Shown here: piece by piece, positions 1-10,493 of the stretch
Layout of the letters: every line of letters starts with the position of its first letter
Position numbering within the stretch: the stretch's first letter is position 1
Assembly: GCF_003634575.1 (NCBI RefSeq)
Contig: NZ_RBLJ01000001.1
Span: 1,302,001 to 1,366,000, forward strand
Length of the DNA: 64,000 bases
Source: Photorhabdus asymbiotica
GTDB lineage: Bacteria; Pseudomonadota; Gammaproteobacteria; Enterobacterales; Enterobacteriaceae
Direction: 5' to 3'
Made by a program: the position numbers and the translations under genes
The notes under the pieces: generated by a model
The model's database searches: none
What the model was told of the DNA's origin: nothing
Seen by the model: only the letters and a program-made list of their open reading frames with translations

Positions 1-220
1 TGATAGATTTATGATAGGCAGGTTTTAAACTGTTATTAAAAACCACTGTTTTAACCTCCAATTTTAATCGGTATAAAGTTTTAACCGTTTTTTACTACTT
101 TTAACACCTGTTTTTTGTTAAGTTTAATCATCATAGGAAATAGTACGAAAACCAGTAATTCACATGATTTAACCTGAAGTAAGTCGGAAGCGGCGGAGTA
201 AATAAAAACTCAGCATTAAA
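1..220. other. Gene-free left edge, AT-rich
   Basis: No reading frame with support is visible here. The stretch is very AT-rich and carries several copies of a TTTTAAC-like word (near 24, 49, 79 and 101), roughly 20 to 30 bp apart. It could be a promoter region for a gene lying off the left edge, but nothing identifies it. Nothing else is seen. Confidence 0.4.
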
Positions 221-244
221 AATGGGAGGTTTTTACCTCCCATT
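221..244 (-). terminator. Intrinsic terminator of acnB
   Basis: A perfect 10-bp inverted repeat (221-230 and 235-244) with a TTTT loop lies 24 bp past the acnB stop. Read on the minus strand it is followed by a run of T, as in a Rho-independent terminator. Confidence 0.85.
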
Positions 245-268
245 CGCTCGTACTGCAATGTATTGGAA

Positions 269-2866
269 TTACACCGCAGTTTGGAAAATCACATCACCCG
301 CTTTTTCAGTGTATTGATTCAATTGATCAAAGTTAAGATAACGATAAGTATCTTCTGCGGTTTCATCAACTTTATCCATAAATTGCTGGTACTCTTCCGG
401 TGTAGGCAAACGCCCCAATAAAGAAGCCACAGCAGCCAGTTCAGCCGATGCCAGATAAACATTCGCCCCCGTCCCTAAACGGTTCGGGAAGTTACGGGTC
501 GACGTGGAAACCACAGTTACACCGTCAGCAACACGCGCCTGGTTACCCATACACAAGGAACAACCAGGAATTTCAATCCGCGCCCCACTTTTACCAAAGA
601 TGCTGTAATAACCTTCCTCTGTAAGTTGAGCCGCATCCATTTTTGTTGGCGGAGCAACCCACAAACGAGTTGGTAATTGACCTTTATGTTGATCCAATAA
701 TTTACCGGCTGCACGGAAATGACCAATGTTAGTCATACAAGAACCGATGAAAACTTCATCAATTTTACTATTAGCGACATCAGACAACAAACGCGCATCA
801 TCGGGATCATTCGGTGCGCATAAAATGGGTTCTTTAATTTCAGCCAGATCGATTTCAATCACCGCTGCATATTCTGCATCAACATCGGCTTCCAGCAGTT
901 GAGGATCTTTCAGCCAGTTTTCCATACCTGTTACACGACGTTCCAGTGTACGACGGTCACCATAACCTTCAGCAATCATCCATTTCAGCAATACAATATT
1001 GGATTGCAAGTATTCGATAATAGGTGCTTTATCCAGTTTAATGGTGCAACCCGCCGCAGAACGTTCCGCAGATGCATCCGCCAGTTCAAATGCCTGTTCA
1101 ACTTTTAGATCTGGCAAACCTTCGATTTCGAGAATACGGCCAGAGAAGATGTTTTTCTTACCTTTCTTTTCAACCGTCAGCAGACCTTGCTGAATCGCAT
1201 AGTAAGGAATCGCATGAACCAAATCACGCAAAGTAATACCGGGCTGCATCTGCCCTTTAAAACGAACCAACACAGATTCTGGCATATCCAAAGGCATCAC
1301 CCCCGTCGCAGCAGCAAACGCCACCAGACCAGAACCTGCCGGGAAGGAAATACCAATCGGGAAACGAGTATGAGAATCACCGCCAGTACCTACGGTATCA
1401 GGCAACAGCATACGGTTCAGCCATGAGTGAATGATGCCATCGCCGGGACGCAAAGAAACACCGCCACGATTCATAATGAAGTCAGGCAAGGTATGGTGAG
1501 TAGTAACGTCAACTGGCTTAGGATAAGCAGCGGTATGGCAGAATGACTGCATTACCAGATCCGCAGAAAAACCCAAACACGCCAGATCTTTCAGTTCGTC
1601 ACGAGTCATTGGGCCAGTAGTATCCTGAGAACCAACAGAAGTCATCTTAGGTTCGCAGTATTCACCTGGGCGAATACCCACGGTGCCACATGCCCGGCCA
1701 ACCATTTTCTGAGCCAAGGAGAAACCACGGCTGCTTTTCTCAATCGCTTTCGCCTGACGAAATACATCACTTTGCGGTAAACCTAGAGACTCACGCGCCT
1801 TACTGGTCAAACCACGACCAATAATCAGTGGAATACGGCCACCAGCACGAACTTCATCCAGCAATACATCTGTTTTTAGTTCAAATTCAGCCAGCAGTTC
1901 ATTAGTTTTATGGCTACGCACTTCACCTTTATATGGATAAATATCAATCACATCACCCATATTCAGCTTAGTAACATCCAGCTCTATTGGCAGTGCACCA
2001 GCATCTTCCATCGTATTAAAGAAGATTGGTGCAATCTTACCGCCCAGAACAACGCCACCACCACGTTTGTTTGGCACAAAGGGAATATCTTCGCCCATAA
2101 ACCACAGCACTGAATTAGTCGCCGATTTACGGGAAGATCCTGTACCCACAACGTCACCGACATAAGCCAGCGGGTAGCCTTTCTTATTCAATTCTTCAAT
2201 CTGTTTAATTGGTCCAACAACACCAGCTTGATCTGGAACAATCCCTTCACGGGCGTTTTTCAGCATAGCCAGAGCATGCAATGGGATATCAGGACGCGAC
2301 CACGCATCCTGCGCAGGAGATAAGTCGTCAGTGTTTGTTTCACCCGTCACTTTAAATACGGTGACAGTGATTTTTTCTGCCAGTTCAGGGCGTTCCAGAT
2401 ACCACTGCGCATCAGCCCAAGACTGCATAATTTGTTTGGCTTGTGGATTACCTGCTTTTGCTTTTTCTTCTACATCATAGAAGTTGTCAAACATCAACAG
2501 CGTATGAGAGAGCGCTTTTGCTGCAATTGGAGCCAGTTTTTCATTATCCAGAGCATCAATCAAAGGATGAATATTATAACCACCCTGCATCGTTCCAAGC
2601 AGTTCAACCGCTCTTTCTGGCGTGATTAATGGTGAGGTGGTTTCACCCTTTGTAATGGCGGCCAGAAAACCAGCTTTTACATATGCCGCTTCATCAACAC
2701 CAGGGGGAACACGGTTAATCAGCAGATCTAACAGGAAATCTTCTTCACCTTTTGGTGGACTCTTCAGTAACTCAACCAGCGCCGCCGCTTGTGTCGCATC
2801 CAATGGCTTAGGGACAACGCCTTGGGCTGCACGCTCAGCCACGTGCTTGCGGTATTCTTCTAGCAC
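269..2866 (-). CDS. acnB: Aconitate hydratase B
   Basis: This is the TCA-cycle enzyme that interconverts citrate and isocitrate through cis-aconitate using a [4Fe-4S] cluster; the family also dehydrates 2-methylcitrate derivatives. The 865 residues match the length of E. coli AcnB and align along the whole protein. The three cluster cysteines are in the expected motifs near the C-terminus, GSCMTN and GCSLCMGNQ. The swivel-type domain [12 protein letters not shown] sits in the N-terminal half, the AcnB domain order. The start is GTG at 2866 (complement of cac), preceded by a strong GAGGAG seven bases upstream. It is monocistronic, with its own terminator. In E. coli AcnB is the main exponential-phase aconitase and its apo-form binds mRNA; that role is inferred here. 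Confidence 0.98.
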   Translation of the reverse strand: MLEEYRKHVAERAAQGVVPKPLDATQAAALVELLKSPPKGEEDFLLDLLINRVPPGVDEAAYVKAGFLAAITKGETTSPLITPERAVELLGTMQGGYNIHPLIDALDNEKLAPIAAKALSHTLLMFDNFYDVEEKAKAGNPQAKQIMQSWADAQWYLERPELAEKITVTVFKVTGETNTDDLSPAQDAWSRPDIPLHALAMLKNAREGIVPDQAGVVGPIKQIEELNKKGYPLAYVGDVVGTGSSRKSATNSVLWFMGEDIPFVPNKRGGGVVLGGKIAPIFFNTMEDAGALPIELDVTKLNMGDVIDIYPYKGEVRSHKTNELLAEFELKTDVLLDEVRAGGRIPLIIGRGLTSKARESLGLPQSDVFRQAKAIEKSSRGFSLAQKMVGRACGTVGIRPGEYCEPKMTSVGSQDTTGPMTRDELKDLACLGFSADLVMQSFCHTAAYPKPVDVTTHHTLPDFIMNRGGVSLRPGDGIIHSWLNRMLLPDTVGTGGDSHTRFPIGISFPAGSGLVAFAAATGVMPLDMPESVLVRFKGQMQPGITLRDLVHAIPYYAIQQGLLTVEKKGKKNIFSGRILEIEGLPDLKVEQAFELADASAERSAAGCTIKLDKAPIIEYLQSNIVLLKWMIAEGYGDRRTLERRVTGMENWLKDPQLLEADVDAEYAAVIEIDLAEIKEPILCAPNDPDDARLLSDVANSKIDEVFIGSCMTNIGHFRAAGKLLDQHKGQLPTRLWVAPPTKMDAAQLTEEGYYSIFGKSGARIEIPGCSLCMGNQARVADGVTVVSTSTRNFPNRLGTGANVYLASAELAAVASLLGRLPTPEEYQQFMDKVDETAEDTYRYLNFDQLNQYTEKAGDVIFQTAV

Positions 2867-3277
2867 GACTTTCTCCTCGCTCTCATTGTCATTTTATCTA
2901 CCCGGCTCTGCACCCGCCTTAGAACCTATCTCATCAAAAAACTATCGTCTTTGCGCAATAATATGTATTTTCGCAACAATAATCCCTCCTGGGACAGGTT
3001 ATGAGTTATGGTTCCGGGTGCCAGGTCAGAGGATTGCCAGCATAACTTAGCAAGTGCAAATTAAGTTATGCCCAGCTTCGGGCGCCCAGCATACCAAAAT
3101 TTGAATGCGATGTTAATTCGTTCACATAAAAGTAACATTAACTGATAGTAATATTCTGAATTAACAGCAGACAAAGCTATCAAAACAGATTATTCCTCTG
3201 ATTTTTACCAGTAACACCTAAAAAAGCCACACTTTTTATACCGCATTTCATTAAACAGGTCATACCAGAATAAAAAA
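2867..3277 (-). promoter_or_regulatory. acnB upstream region with inverted repeat
   Basis: No gene is seen between acnB and the lpdA terminator. The region must hold the acnB promoter and leader. A 9-bp perfect inverted repeat (CATAACTTA at 3041-3049, TAAGTTATG at 3062-3070) is flanked by GC-rich segments that look alike (around 3015-3030 and 3077-3090). The word TTAGAACCTATCTCAT at 2919-2934 recurs exactly at 10195-10210, just upstream of pdhR. Known acnB regulators in E. coli (CRP, ArcA, RyhB) cannot be assigned to particular bases here. Confidence 0.45.
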
Positions 3278-3301
3278 CGGCTTTCATACAAATGAAAGCC
3301 G
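3278..3301 (-). terminator. Intrinsic terminator of the pdh operon
   Basis: A perfect 10-bp inverted repeat (CGGCTTTCAT at 3278-3287, ATGAAAGCCG at 3292-3301) with a 4-base loop lies 32 bp after the lpdA stop. On the minus strand it is followed by TTTTTT. Confidence 0.9.
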
Positions 3302-3333
3302 CTTCGGTAAATTAAACTGATCGATTTAAGAAA

Positions 3334-4761
3334 TTATTTCTTTTTCTTAGCCTTAGCATTTGGCAAATCAGTAATGCTACCTTCAAAGATTTCAGCAGCC
3401 AAACCTACAGATTCATGCAGTGTTGGATGAGCATGGATAGTCAATGCGATATCTTCTGCATCACAACCCATTTCAATTGCCAGGCCGATTTCACCCAGCA
3501 GTTCACCACCGTTAGTACCAACAATGGCGCCACCGATAATACGATTACTTTCTTTATCGAAAATCAGTTTGGTCATACCGTCAGCACAATCAGAAGCGAT
3601 AGCACGACCAGAAGCAGCCCATGGGAAGGTTGCTGTTTCATAGCTGATGCCTTTTTCTTTCGCTTCTTTCTCAGTCAAACCAACCCATGCAACTTCTGGT
3701 TCAGTGTAAGCAATAGATGGAATAACTTTTGGATCAAAGTAGTGTTTCTTACCAGAAATAACTTCCGCCGCAACGTGGCCTTCGTGAACACCTTTATGTG
3801 CCAACATTGGCTGACCAACAATGTCACCAATAGCAAAGATGTGCGGTACATTAGTACGCATTTGCTTATCAACATGGATAAAGCCACGGTCATCAACTTC
3901 AACACCTGCTTTACCCGCATCCAGCATTTTACCGTTAGGTACACGACCAATGGCAACCAGAACCGCGTCATAACGCTGTGGTTCTGCCGGTGCGTTTTTG
4001 CCTTCCATCGTGACGTAGATACCATCTTCTTTGGCTTCTACTACCGTCACTTTCGTTTCCAGCATCAGATTGAATTGCTTACTGATACGTTTGGTAAATA
4101 CTTTCACCACATCTTTATCAGCCGCAGGGATAACCTGATCCAACATTTCGACAACATCGATCTGAGAACCCAAAGCGTGGTAAACGGTTCCCATTTCCAG
4201 ACCGATAATACCTCCGCCCATTACCAGCAAACGTCCTGGAACCGTTGTCAGAGCTAGTGCATCAGTAGAATCCCATACGCGAGGATCATCATGAGGGATG
4301 AATGGCAATTGGATAGGACGGGAGCCAGCGGCAATAATGGCGTTATCAAAATTAATCGTTGTTGCGCCACCTTCACCTTCAACAACTAACGTGTTAGCAC
4401 CCGTAAATTTACCAACACCATTAACAACTTTAACTTTGCGGCCTTTAGCCATACCAGCCAGACCACCGGTCAACTGATTGATAACTTTTTCTTTCCAGAC
4501 ACGGACTTTTTCAATATCAGTCTTTGGCTCACCAAAAACAATACCGTGATTTGCCAGAGCCTTAGCTTCTTCAATAACTTTTGCTACGTGAAGCAATGCC
4601 TTAGAAGGGATACAACCAACGTTAAGACAAACACCACCCAAGGTAGAGTAACGTTCCACCAGGACGGTTTCCAAACCTAAATCCGCGCAACGAAAAGCAG
4701 CAGAATACCCTGCTGGACCTGCCCCAAGCACCACAACCTGGGTTTTAATTTCAGTACTCAT
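3334..4761 (-). CDS. lpdA: Dihydrolipoyl dehydrogenase (E3)
   Basis: This FAD enzyme reoxidises dihydrolipoyl groups with NAD+ and is shared by pyruvate dehydrogenase, 2-oxoglutarate dehydrogenase and, in enterics, the glycine cleavage system. The N-terminal FAD-binding motif GAGPAGYSAAF is followed by the redox-active disulfide GGVCLNVGCIPSK. A second dinucleotide motif, GGGIIGLEMG, lies near residue 183, and the catalytic HAHPTLHES is near the C-terminus. Two ATGs are adjacent; the second (4761) has better spacing to AAGAGG and gives 475 residues, about the E. coli length of 474. It is the last gene of the pdh operon, about 190 bp after aceF, with a hairpin between them. In E. coli it also has its own promoter. 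Confidence 0.98.
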   Translation of the reverse strand: MSTEIKTQVVVLGAGPAGYSAAFRCADLGLETVLVERYSTLGGVCLNVGCIPSKALLHVAKVIEEAKALANHGIVFGEPKTDIEKVRVWKEKVINQLTGGLAGMAKGRKVKVVNGVGKFTGANTLVVEGEGGATTINFDNAIIAAGSRPIQLPFIPHDDPRVWDSTDALALTTVPGRLLVMGGGIIGLEMGTVYHALGSQIDVVEMLDQVIPAADKDVVKVFTKRISKQFNLMLETKVTVVEAKEDGIYVTMEGKNAPAEPQRYDAVLVAIGRVPNGKMLDAGKAGVEVDDRGFIHVDKQMRTNVPHIFAIGDIVGQPMLAHKGVHEGHVAAEVISGKKHYFDPKVIPSIAYTEPEVAWVGLTEKEAKEKGISYETATFPWAASGRAIASDCADGMTKLIFDKESNRIIGGAIVGTNGGELLGEIGLAIEMGCDAEDIALTIHAHPTLHESVGLAAEIFEGSITDLPNAKAKKKK

Positions 4762-4928
4762 CATGACCTCTTAATTGTTTGTCCGGCGGGTCAGACGCCA
4801 AAAACGATATATTCCACCGGGACCTACACACCGCGAGCAGTTTACAGAATTGTTAATAACCTGAAAAGCGCGTTAACGTGACAGAACTCGCAACAAACCA
4901 ACCGTTTCCTGCCACAGCTATAACAATC

Positions 4929-4949
4929 AGGCCGGCATACGGCCGGCCT
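4929..4949 (-). repeat. GC-rich hairpin between aceF and lpdA
   Basis: AGGCCGGC (4929-4936) pairs perfectly with GCCGGCCT (4942-4949) across a 5-base loop, just after the aceF stop. On the minus strand it is followed by GATTGTTAT, only a weak U tract. It is therefore more likely a leaky terminator or an mRNA-stabilising structure that sets the aceF to lpdA ratio than a strong terminator. Confidence 0.7.
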
Positions 4950-4955
4950 TTGAGA

Positions 4956-6548
4956 TTACATCACCAGACGGCGGATATCGCTCATTGCATGATTAATAAA
5001 TGTAATGAAACGTGCACCATCAGCCCCATCGATCACTCGATGGTCGAAGGAAAGTGACAGAGGCAGCATCAGGCGTGGTACAAATTCTTTACCATTCCAG
5101 ACTGGCTTCATCGATGAGCGAGATACACCCAGGATAGCCACTTCCGGCGCATTGACGATTGGCGTAAATGCTGTGCCGCCGATACCGCCCAAGCTTGAGA
5201 TAGTGAAGCATCCACCCTGCATATCAGATGCAGTCAGTTTGCCAGCACGCGCTTTCTTAGACATTTCAGTCAGCTCACGGGACAATTCGATGATGCCTTT
5301 CTTATTAACGTCACGGAACACTGGAACCACCAGACCATTAGGTGTATCAACTGCCACACCAATGTTGATGTATTTTTTCAGCGTCAGTTTCTGGCCATCT
5401 TCCGAGATAGAGCTGTTAAAGCGCGGCATCTCTTCCAGCGCTTTTGCTACCGCTTTCATGATGAATACCAGCGGGGTGATCTTCACACCAAGCTGTTTCT
5501 TATCAGCTTCCTGATTCTGCTGTTTACGGAAGTTTTCAACTTCAGTGATATCCGTTTCATCGAACTGCGTAACATGCGGGATCATCACCCAGTTACGGCT
5601 CAGGTTAGCACCAGAGATTTTCTGAATACGGCCCAGTTCAACTTCTTCAATTTCACCAAATTTGCTGAAATCAACTTTCGGCCAAGGCAACATACCCGGT
5701 AGACCACCACCAGCTGACGCAGGAGCCGATTCAGCACGTTTAACCGCGTCTTTCACGTAAGCCTGAACGTCTTCACGCAGAATACGACCTTTACGACCCG
5801 TACCTTTCACCTTAGCCAGGTTAACACCAAATTCACGGGCCAGACGACGGATAACCGGTGTTGCATGAACATAAGCATTATTTTCTGCGAAGTCGTTTTT
5901 ATCTGCTTCTACGAAACTTCTGCTCTCTATAACGGGCACCACTTTTTCTGGTTCAGCCGCTGGCGCTGGAGCAGAAGCCACAGGAGCAGGCGCTGCACCC
6001 GCGACTTCAAATACCATAATCATAGAATCGGTTTTTACTTTATCACCGACTTTGATTTTAATGTCTTTAACGATACCGGCGAATGGTGCAGGCACTTCCA
6101 TTGAAGCCTTATCACCTTCCACGGTAATCAGTGACTGCTCCGCTGTAACTGTATCGCCGATTTGAACCATCACTTCGGTTACTTCAACTTCATCACCGCC
6201 GATATCCGGTACATGAACATCCATAGCCGCAGAAGCCACTGATTCCGGCTCTGCCATACGAGAAGATAGTGACATAACGGCTGATTCTTCAGCTGGTGCA
6301 GCTTCTACAACACCATCAGCAGAATCAAAAATCATAATCAATTTGCCAGTTTCAACTTTATTACCAACCGCAACTTTGATCTCTTTAACAACACCCGCTT
6401 GAGGGGATGGGACTTCCATCGAAGCCTTATCACCTTCGACTGTGATTAGCGATTGTTCAACTTCCACTGTATCGCCAACTTTCACCATGATTTCGGTGAC
6501 TTCAACTTCATCTGCACCGATATCCGGTACCTTAATTTCGATAGCCAT
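4956..6548 (-). CDS. aceF: Dihydrolipoyl acetyltransferase E2, two lipoyl domains
   Basis: This is the E2 core of pyruvate dehydrogenase, which passes the acetyl group from E1 to CoA on a swinging lipoyl arm. Domains visible in order: lipoyl domain 1 (about 1-75, lipoyl lysine K41 in GDKASMEVP), lipoyl domain 2 (about 108-182, K147 in the same motif), an Ala/Pro-rich linker, a peripheral subunit-binding domain (about 228-265, with RRLAREFGV), and the catalytic domain with HRVIDGADG near residue 505. The total of 530 residues is about 100 shorter than E. coli AceF (630), which has three lipoyl domains; one is absent here. The gene lies 14 bp after aceE. Confidence 0.98.
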   Translation of the reverse strand: MAIEIKVPDIGADEVEVTEIMVKVGDTVEVEQSLITVEGDKASMEVPSPQAGVVKEIKVAVGNKVETGKLIMIFDSADGVVEAAPAEESAVMSLSSRMAEPESVASAAMDVHVPDIGGDEVEVTEVMVQIGDTVTAEQSLITVEGDKASMEVPAPFAGIVKDIKIKVGDKVKTDSMIMVFEVAGAAPAPVASAPAPAAEPEKVVPVIESRSFVEADKNDFAENNAYVHATPVIRRLAREFGVNLAKVKGTGRKGRILREDVQAYVKDAVKRAESAPASAGGGLPGMLPWPKVDFSKFGEIEEVELGRIQKISGANLSRNWVMIPHVTQFDETDITEVENFRKQQNQEADKKQLGVKITPLVFIMKAVAKALEEMPRFNSSISEDGQKLTLKKYINIGVAVDTPNGLVVPVFRDVNKKGIIELSRELTEMSKKARAGKLTASDMQGGCFTISSLGGIGGTAFTPIVNAPEVAILGVSRSSMKPVWNGKEFVPRLMLPLSLSFDHRVIDGADGARFITFINHAMSDIRRLVM

Positions 6549-6562
6549 TGGTTCTTTACCTC

Positions 6563-9226
6563 TTATGCCAGACGCGGGTTAACTTTCTCTGGGTTAATGT
6601 TGTATTTCTTGATTGCTTCTTCCACAACATTCACATCGATTTCACCGCGTTTAGCCAATTCACCCAGAGCAGCAATTACCACGTAGGAAGCATCAACTTC
6701 AAAGTGATGACGCAGGTTTTCACGGCTGTCAGAACGACCAAAACCGTCAGTACCCAATACGCGGAATTCGCTTGCAGGGATGAAGTTACGAATTTGTTCT
6801 GCGAACAGTTTCATATAATCAGTAGAAGCAACTGCTGGTGCTTCATTCATGATCTGAGCAACATAAGGCACACGTGGCGTTTCTGTTGGATGCAACATAT
6901 TCCAACGCTCACAATCTTGACCATCACGAGCCAGTTCAGTGAATGAAGTTACGCTGTATACATCAGAACCCACACCATAATCGTTAGCCAGAATCTGCGC
7001 TGCCTCACGAACATGACGCAAGATGGAACCAGAACCTAGCAACTGAACTTTACCTTTACTACCTTCTAGGCTTTCCAGTTTATAGATACCTTTACGGATA
7101 CCTTCTTCTGCACCTTGTGGCATCGCTGGCATGTGGTAGTTTTCGTTCAGCGTAGTGATGTAGTAGTAAATGTTTTCTTGTTTCTCACCATACATACGCT
7201 CCAGACCATCATGCATAATTACAGCAACTTCATAAGCAAATGCTGGATCGTAAGAGATGCAGTTAGGAATAGTCAGAGACTGAATGTGACTATGGCCATC
7301 TTCGTGTTGCAGGCCTTCACCATTCAGAGTAGTACGACCTGAGGTACCACCAATTAAGAAACCACGAGCCTGCTGGTCACCTGCTGCCCAGCACAGGTCA
7401 CCAATACGCTGGAACCCGAACATAGAGTAGTAAATGTAGAACGGAATCATTGGCAGGTTATTAGTACTGTAAGACGTTGCCGCCGCCAGCCATGATGAAC
7501 CGGCACCTAGTTCATTGATACCTTCTTGCAGAATCTGACCTTTGGAATCCTCTTTATAGTAAGCAACCTGCTCACGGTCCTGCGGGGTATACTGCTGACC
7601 GTTAGGACTGTAGATGCCGATCTGACGGAACAAACCTTCCATGCCAAAAGTCCGCGCTTCATCAGCAATGATTGGCACCAGACGATCTTTGATTGATTTG
7701 TTCTTCAACATCACGTTCAAAGCACGAACAAAAGCAATAGTGGTCGAAATTTCTTTATTTTGTTCTTCCAACAACGCACCAAAATCTTCCAGTGTTGGCA
7801 GTTCCAGTTTCTCTTCAAAATGAGTGCGACGGCTCGGTAGATAGCCACCCAATGCCGCACGACGCTCATGCAAATATTTGTACTCTTCAGAATCTTTATC
7901 GAAAGTCACATACGGCAGATTTTCGAGTTGATCATCAGCCACAGCTACATTGAAACGATCACGGAAATGACGAACACCTTCCATATTCATCTTCTTAACC
8001 TGGTGAGCGATGTTTTTACCTTCCGCTGTATCACCCATACCGTAACCTTTGATAGTCTGAGCCAGGATAACCGTTGGTTTGCCGGTAGTTTCCTGCGCTT
8101 TTTTCAAAGCAGCAAAGACTTTCTTAGGATCATGACCACCACGGTTCAGCGCCCAAATCTGGTCATCTGTCATATCTTTGACTAATTCAGCGGTCTCTGG
8201 GTAACGGCCAAAGAAATGCTGACGCACATAAGCGCCATCTTTGGATTTGAACGTCTGGTAATCACCATCCAGAGTCTCGTTCATCAGTTGGATCAATTTG
8301 CCGCTGGTATCTTTACGCAACAGCTCATCCCAACGCTCACCCCAAAGCACTTTAATAACCTGCCAGCCTGCACCATCAAAAATGCCTTCCAGCTCGTTAA
8401 CAATTTTGCCATTGCCTGTAACTGGACCATCCAGACGTTGCAGGTTACAGTTGATAACAAATACCAGGTTATCCAGTTTTTCACGAGTTGCGATCGTGAT
8501 TGCGCCTTTAGATTCTGGCTCATCCATCTCTCCGTCACCCAAGAATGCGTAAACGGTTTGTTTAGATGTATCTTTCAGACCACGGTGTTCCAGATATTTC
8601 AGGAACTTAGCCTGATAGATAGCACCGATTGGCCCCAGTCCCATTGAAACCGTTGGGAATTGCCAGAATTCAGGCATCAGTTTTGGATGCGGATAAGAAG
8701 ACAGACCGTTGCCATTAATTTCCTGACGGAAATTATTCATTTGTTCTTCAGTCAAACGACCTTCAAGGAAAGCACGAGCATAAACGCCCGGAGAAATGTG
8801 GCCCTGGAAATAAACCAAGTCACCGCCATCATTTTCATTACGGGCACGGAAGAAATGGTTAAAACAAACTTCATACATGGTTGCTGAAGACTGGAATGAA
8901 GCCATGTGGCCACCTAATTCCAGATCTTTTTTAGATGCCCGCAAAACAGTCATCACAGCGTTCCAACGAATAGCAGAGCGAATACGGCGCTCCAAATCCA
9001 GATTGCCAGGGTAAGCGGGCTCATCCTCAACAGCAATGGTATTGATATAATCGCGGTTAGCTGCACCTGCTGCAACATTCACGCCACCTTTACGTGCTTC
9101 GTTCAGTACCTGATCAATCAAGAACTGGGCACGATCAACACCCTCTTCACGGATGACCGATTCGATCGCCTGTAACCAGTCGCGAGTTTCGATCGGGTCC
9201 ACGTCATTTTTCAAAATGTCTGACAT
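6563..9226 (-). CDS. aceE: Pyruvate dehydrogenase E1 component
   Basis: This is the homodimeric thiamine diphosphate enzyme that decarboxylates pyruvate and acetylates the lipoyl group of AceF, the entry point from glycolysis into the TCA cycle. At 887 residues it equals the E. coli protein and aligns throughout. The ThDP/Mg2+ motif [12 protein letters not shown] is visible near residue 230. The start ATG at 9226 follows a TAAGGAATACACC segment. It lies 188 bp downstream of pdhR, with a long inverted repeat in the gap. Expression is expected to depend on PdhR acting upstream of pdhR. Confidence 0.98.
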   Translation of the reverse strand: MSDILKNDVDPIETRDWLQAIESVIREEGVDRAQFLIDQVLNEARKGGVNVAAGAANRDYINTIAVEDEPAYPGNLDLERRIRSAIRWNAVMTVLRASKKDLELGGHMASFQSSATMYEVCFNHFFRARNENDGGDLVYFQGHISPGVYARAFLEGRLTEEQMNNFRQEINGNGLSSYPHPKLMPEFWQFPTVSMGLGPIGAIYQAKFLKYLEHRGLKDTSKQTVYAFLGDGEMDEPESKGAITIATREKLDNLVFVINCNLQRLDGPVTGNGKIVNELEGIFDGAGWQVIKVLWGERWDELLRKDTSGKLIQLMNETLDGDYQTFKSKDGAYVRQHFFGRYPETAELVKDMTDDQIWALNRGGHDPKKVFAALKKAQETTGKPTVILAQTIKGYGMGDTAEGKNIAHQVKKMNMEGVRHFRDRFNVAVADDQLENLPYVTFDKDSEEYKYLHERRAALGGYLPSRRTHFEEKLELPTLEDFGALLEEQNKEISTTIAFVRALNVMLKNKSIKDRLVPIIADEARTFGMEGLFRQIGIYSPNGQQYTPQDREQVAYYKEDSKGQILQEGINELGAGSSWLAAATSYSTNNLPMIPFYIYYSMFGFQRIGDLCWAAGDQQARGFLIGGTSGRTTLNGEGLQHEDGHSHIQSLTIPNCISYDPAFAYEVAVIMHDGLERMYGEKQENIYYYITTLNENYHMPAMPQGAEEGIRKGIYKLESLEGSKGKVQLLGSGSILRHVREAAQILANDYGVGSDVYSVTSFTELARDGQDCERWNMLHPTETPRVPYVAQIMNEAPAVASTDYMKLFAEQIRNFIPASEFRVLGTDGFGRSDSRENLRHHFEVDASYVVIAALGELAKRGEIDVNVVEEAIKKYNINPEKVNPRLA

Positions 9227-9270
9227 GGTGTATTCCTTATCTGTTATCTGTTTCTAATGGTTATTTTGGA

Positions 9271-9326
9271 GCCTATCTTCCGGTCATACCTTTTGATGTT
9301 CCGCCGGTCATGACCGGAAGATAGGC
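9271..9326. repeat. 17-bp perfect inverted repeat in pdhR-aceE gap
   Basis: GCCTATCTTCCGGTCAT (9271-9287) is perfectly complementary to 9310-9326, separated by 22 bases. The right arm overlaps a second, 14-bp palindrome, CCGGTCATGACCGG (9304-9317), so two mutually exclusive hairpins are possible in the pdhR-aceE transcript. Neither is followed by a T run on the minus strand, so a simple terminator is unlikely. It may be an intercistronic stabiliser, an attenuator, or a small mobile repeat. Confidence 0.8.
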
Positions 9327-9414
9327 CCTCACTGTTGTTGCCGCTAGCGCCCTCAGTTAAGGGACTCGACTAGCCATGCAGACGCAGCAAACTTCAGGAT
9401 CTACATAGCTAATT

Positions 9415-10179
9415 TTATTCTGGATGTTGTTGGAGACGCCGTAATGATCGCTCGCGGCGGGTATGCTCACGGCTGAGATCCAATAAAACATCTTCAATAA
9501 AAGCTAAATGCCGGTGGGAAGCTTCTCGGGCCTTCTCCGGTTGTCTTGTCACTATAGCTTCAAAAATTTTTGCCCGATGATCACTGACAGCCGTCAGCAT
9601 TTCTCGACGGGTATAAAGGAACTCAAAATTCTGCCGGATATTTTGTTCCAGCATAGGTGCCATACAACGCAATAAATGAAGGAGAACCACATTATGGGCA
9701 GCTTCAGTGACAACGAGTTGGTATTGTAGAACCGCATCGGATTCAGCATTAACATCACCACTTTGTTGAGCTTGTTGGATAACAAGGTGATGTTCCCGAA
9801 TACGTTCAAAATCTTCGTCAGTTCCACGTAATGCCGCGTAATAGGCAGCAATACCTTCCAAAGCATGGCGAGTTTCAAGGAGATCAAACTGAGATTCTGG
9901 ATGGCCAGCCAGTAATTGTGCCAATGGATCACTAAAACTTTGCCAGAGATTACTCTGAACGAATGTTCCGCCACCTTGACGGCGAAAGAGAAAGCCCTTA
10001 GCTTCCAACCGCTGAATAGCTTCGCGCAATGAAGGTCGTGACACATCAAATTGTTTCGCCAACTCACGTTCAGGTGGCAACTTCTCTCCGGGACGCAAAG
10101 ATCCTTCAAGGATGAGATGTTCAATACGTTGCTCAATGACATCTGATAATTTTGGTTGGCGGATTTTACTATAAGCCAT
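9415..10179 (-). CDS. pdhR: Pyruvate dehydrogenase complex repressor
   Basis: This GntR/FadR-family repressor senses pyruvate: without pyruvate it binds its operator and represses pdhR-aceEF-lpdA. The 254 residues match the E. coli length. The N-terminal winged helix-turn-helix is clear ([16 protein letters not shown] followed by [17 protein letters not shown], about 30-65). An all-helical FCD effector domain fills the rest, including the [10 protein letters not shown] segment near the C-terminus. It is the first gene of the operon. A perfect palindromic PdhR box lies about 270 bp upstream, consistent with autoregulation. Confidence 0.97.
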   Translation of the reverse strand: MAYSKIRQPKLSDVIEQRIEHLILEGSLRPGEKLPPERELAKQFDVSRPSLREAIQRLEAKGFLFRRQGGGTFVQSNLWQSFSDPLAQLLAGHPESQFDLLETRHALEGIAAYYAALRGTDEDFERIREHHLVIQQAQQSGDVNAESDAVLQYQLVVTEAAHNVVLLHLLRCMAPMLEQNIRQNFEFLYTRREMLTAVSDHRAKIFEAIVTRQPEKAREASHRHLAFIEDVLLDLSREHTRRERSLRRLQQHPE

Positions 10180-10450
10180 ATTTACTGTAGCCAGTTAGAA
10201 CCTATCTCATTAGGCTATTTTATTTGTCAAATTTGAACCTGGGGTGATTGCTCACACAAAAGTACTCGCTTTTGAATGCGCTTTAGTGCAACCCGAAGGA
10301 CAATGAAGCGAGTCATCCTCATACACTACTTTTATACGCTCCGGGTTTGCGCACTATTCATGTTCAAACTGCCTGCATAATTCCTACTATATTCCTACTA
10401 TCAAGATAGGCAATTAATGGGTAAACATTGCTTCGGTCTATGCCGGAGTC
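10180..10450 (-). promoter_or_regulatory. Long structured leader of pdhR
   Basis: If transcription starts at the PdhR box, the pdhR leader is about 270 to 290 nt. It contains ACTCGCTT (10264-10271) complementary to AAGCGAGT (10306-10313). A second, imperfect pair joins the GTGCAACCCG region (about 10286-10297) with CGGGTTTGCGCAC (about 10342-10354). The second pair's left arm lies in the loop of the first, so the two structures compete. The word TTAGAACCTATCTCAT at 10195-10210 is repeated upstream of acnB. No short coding sequence with a good ribosome site was recognised. Confidence 0.4.
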
Positions 10451-10467
10451 AATTGGTAATACCAATT
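10451..10467 (-). promoter_or_regulatory. PdhR operator at the pdh promoter
   Basis: AATTGGTAATACCAATT is a perfect 7-3-7 palindrome fitting the established PdhR consensus AATTGGTnnnACCAATT. On the minus strand it is preceded by a possible promoter: TTGTTA (about 10488-10493) then, after 17 to 18 bases, TTTAAA/TTAAAT abutting the box. The operator would thus sit over the -10 or start site, as in E. coli. The promoter call is weaker than the operator call. Confidence 0.85.
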
Positions 10468-10493
10468 TAAACCACAGACCCCTAAAAGTAACA

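Noticed and set aside
1-210. Tandem TTTTAAC words as a CRISPR or iteron array
   Set aside because: The words are short, irregularly spaced and low-complexity; no repeat unit or spacer pattern is present.
3415-4257. 280-codon open frame antisense to lpdA
   Set aside because: It lies wholly within the highly conserved lpdA gene, has no ribosome site or recognisable domain, and its composition is that of a mirror frame.
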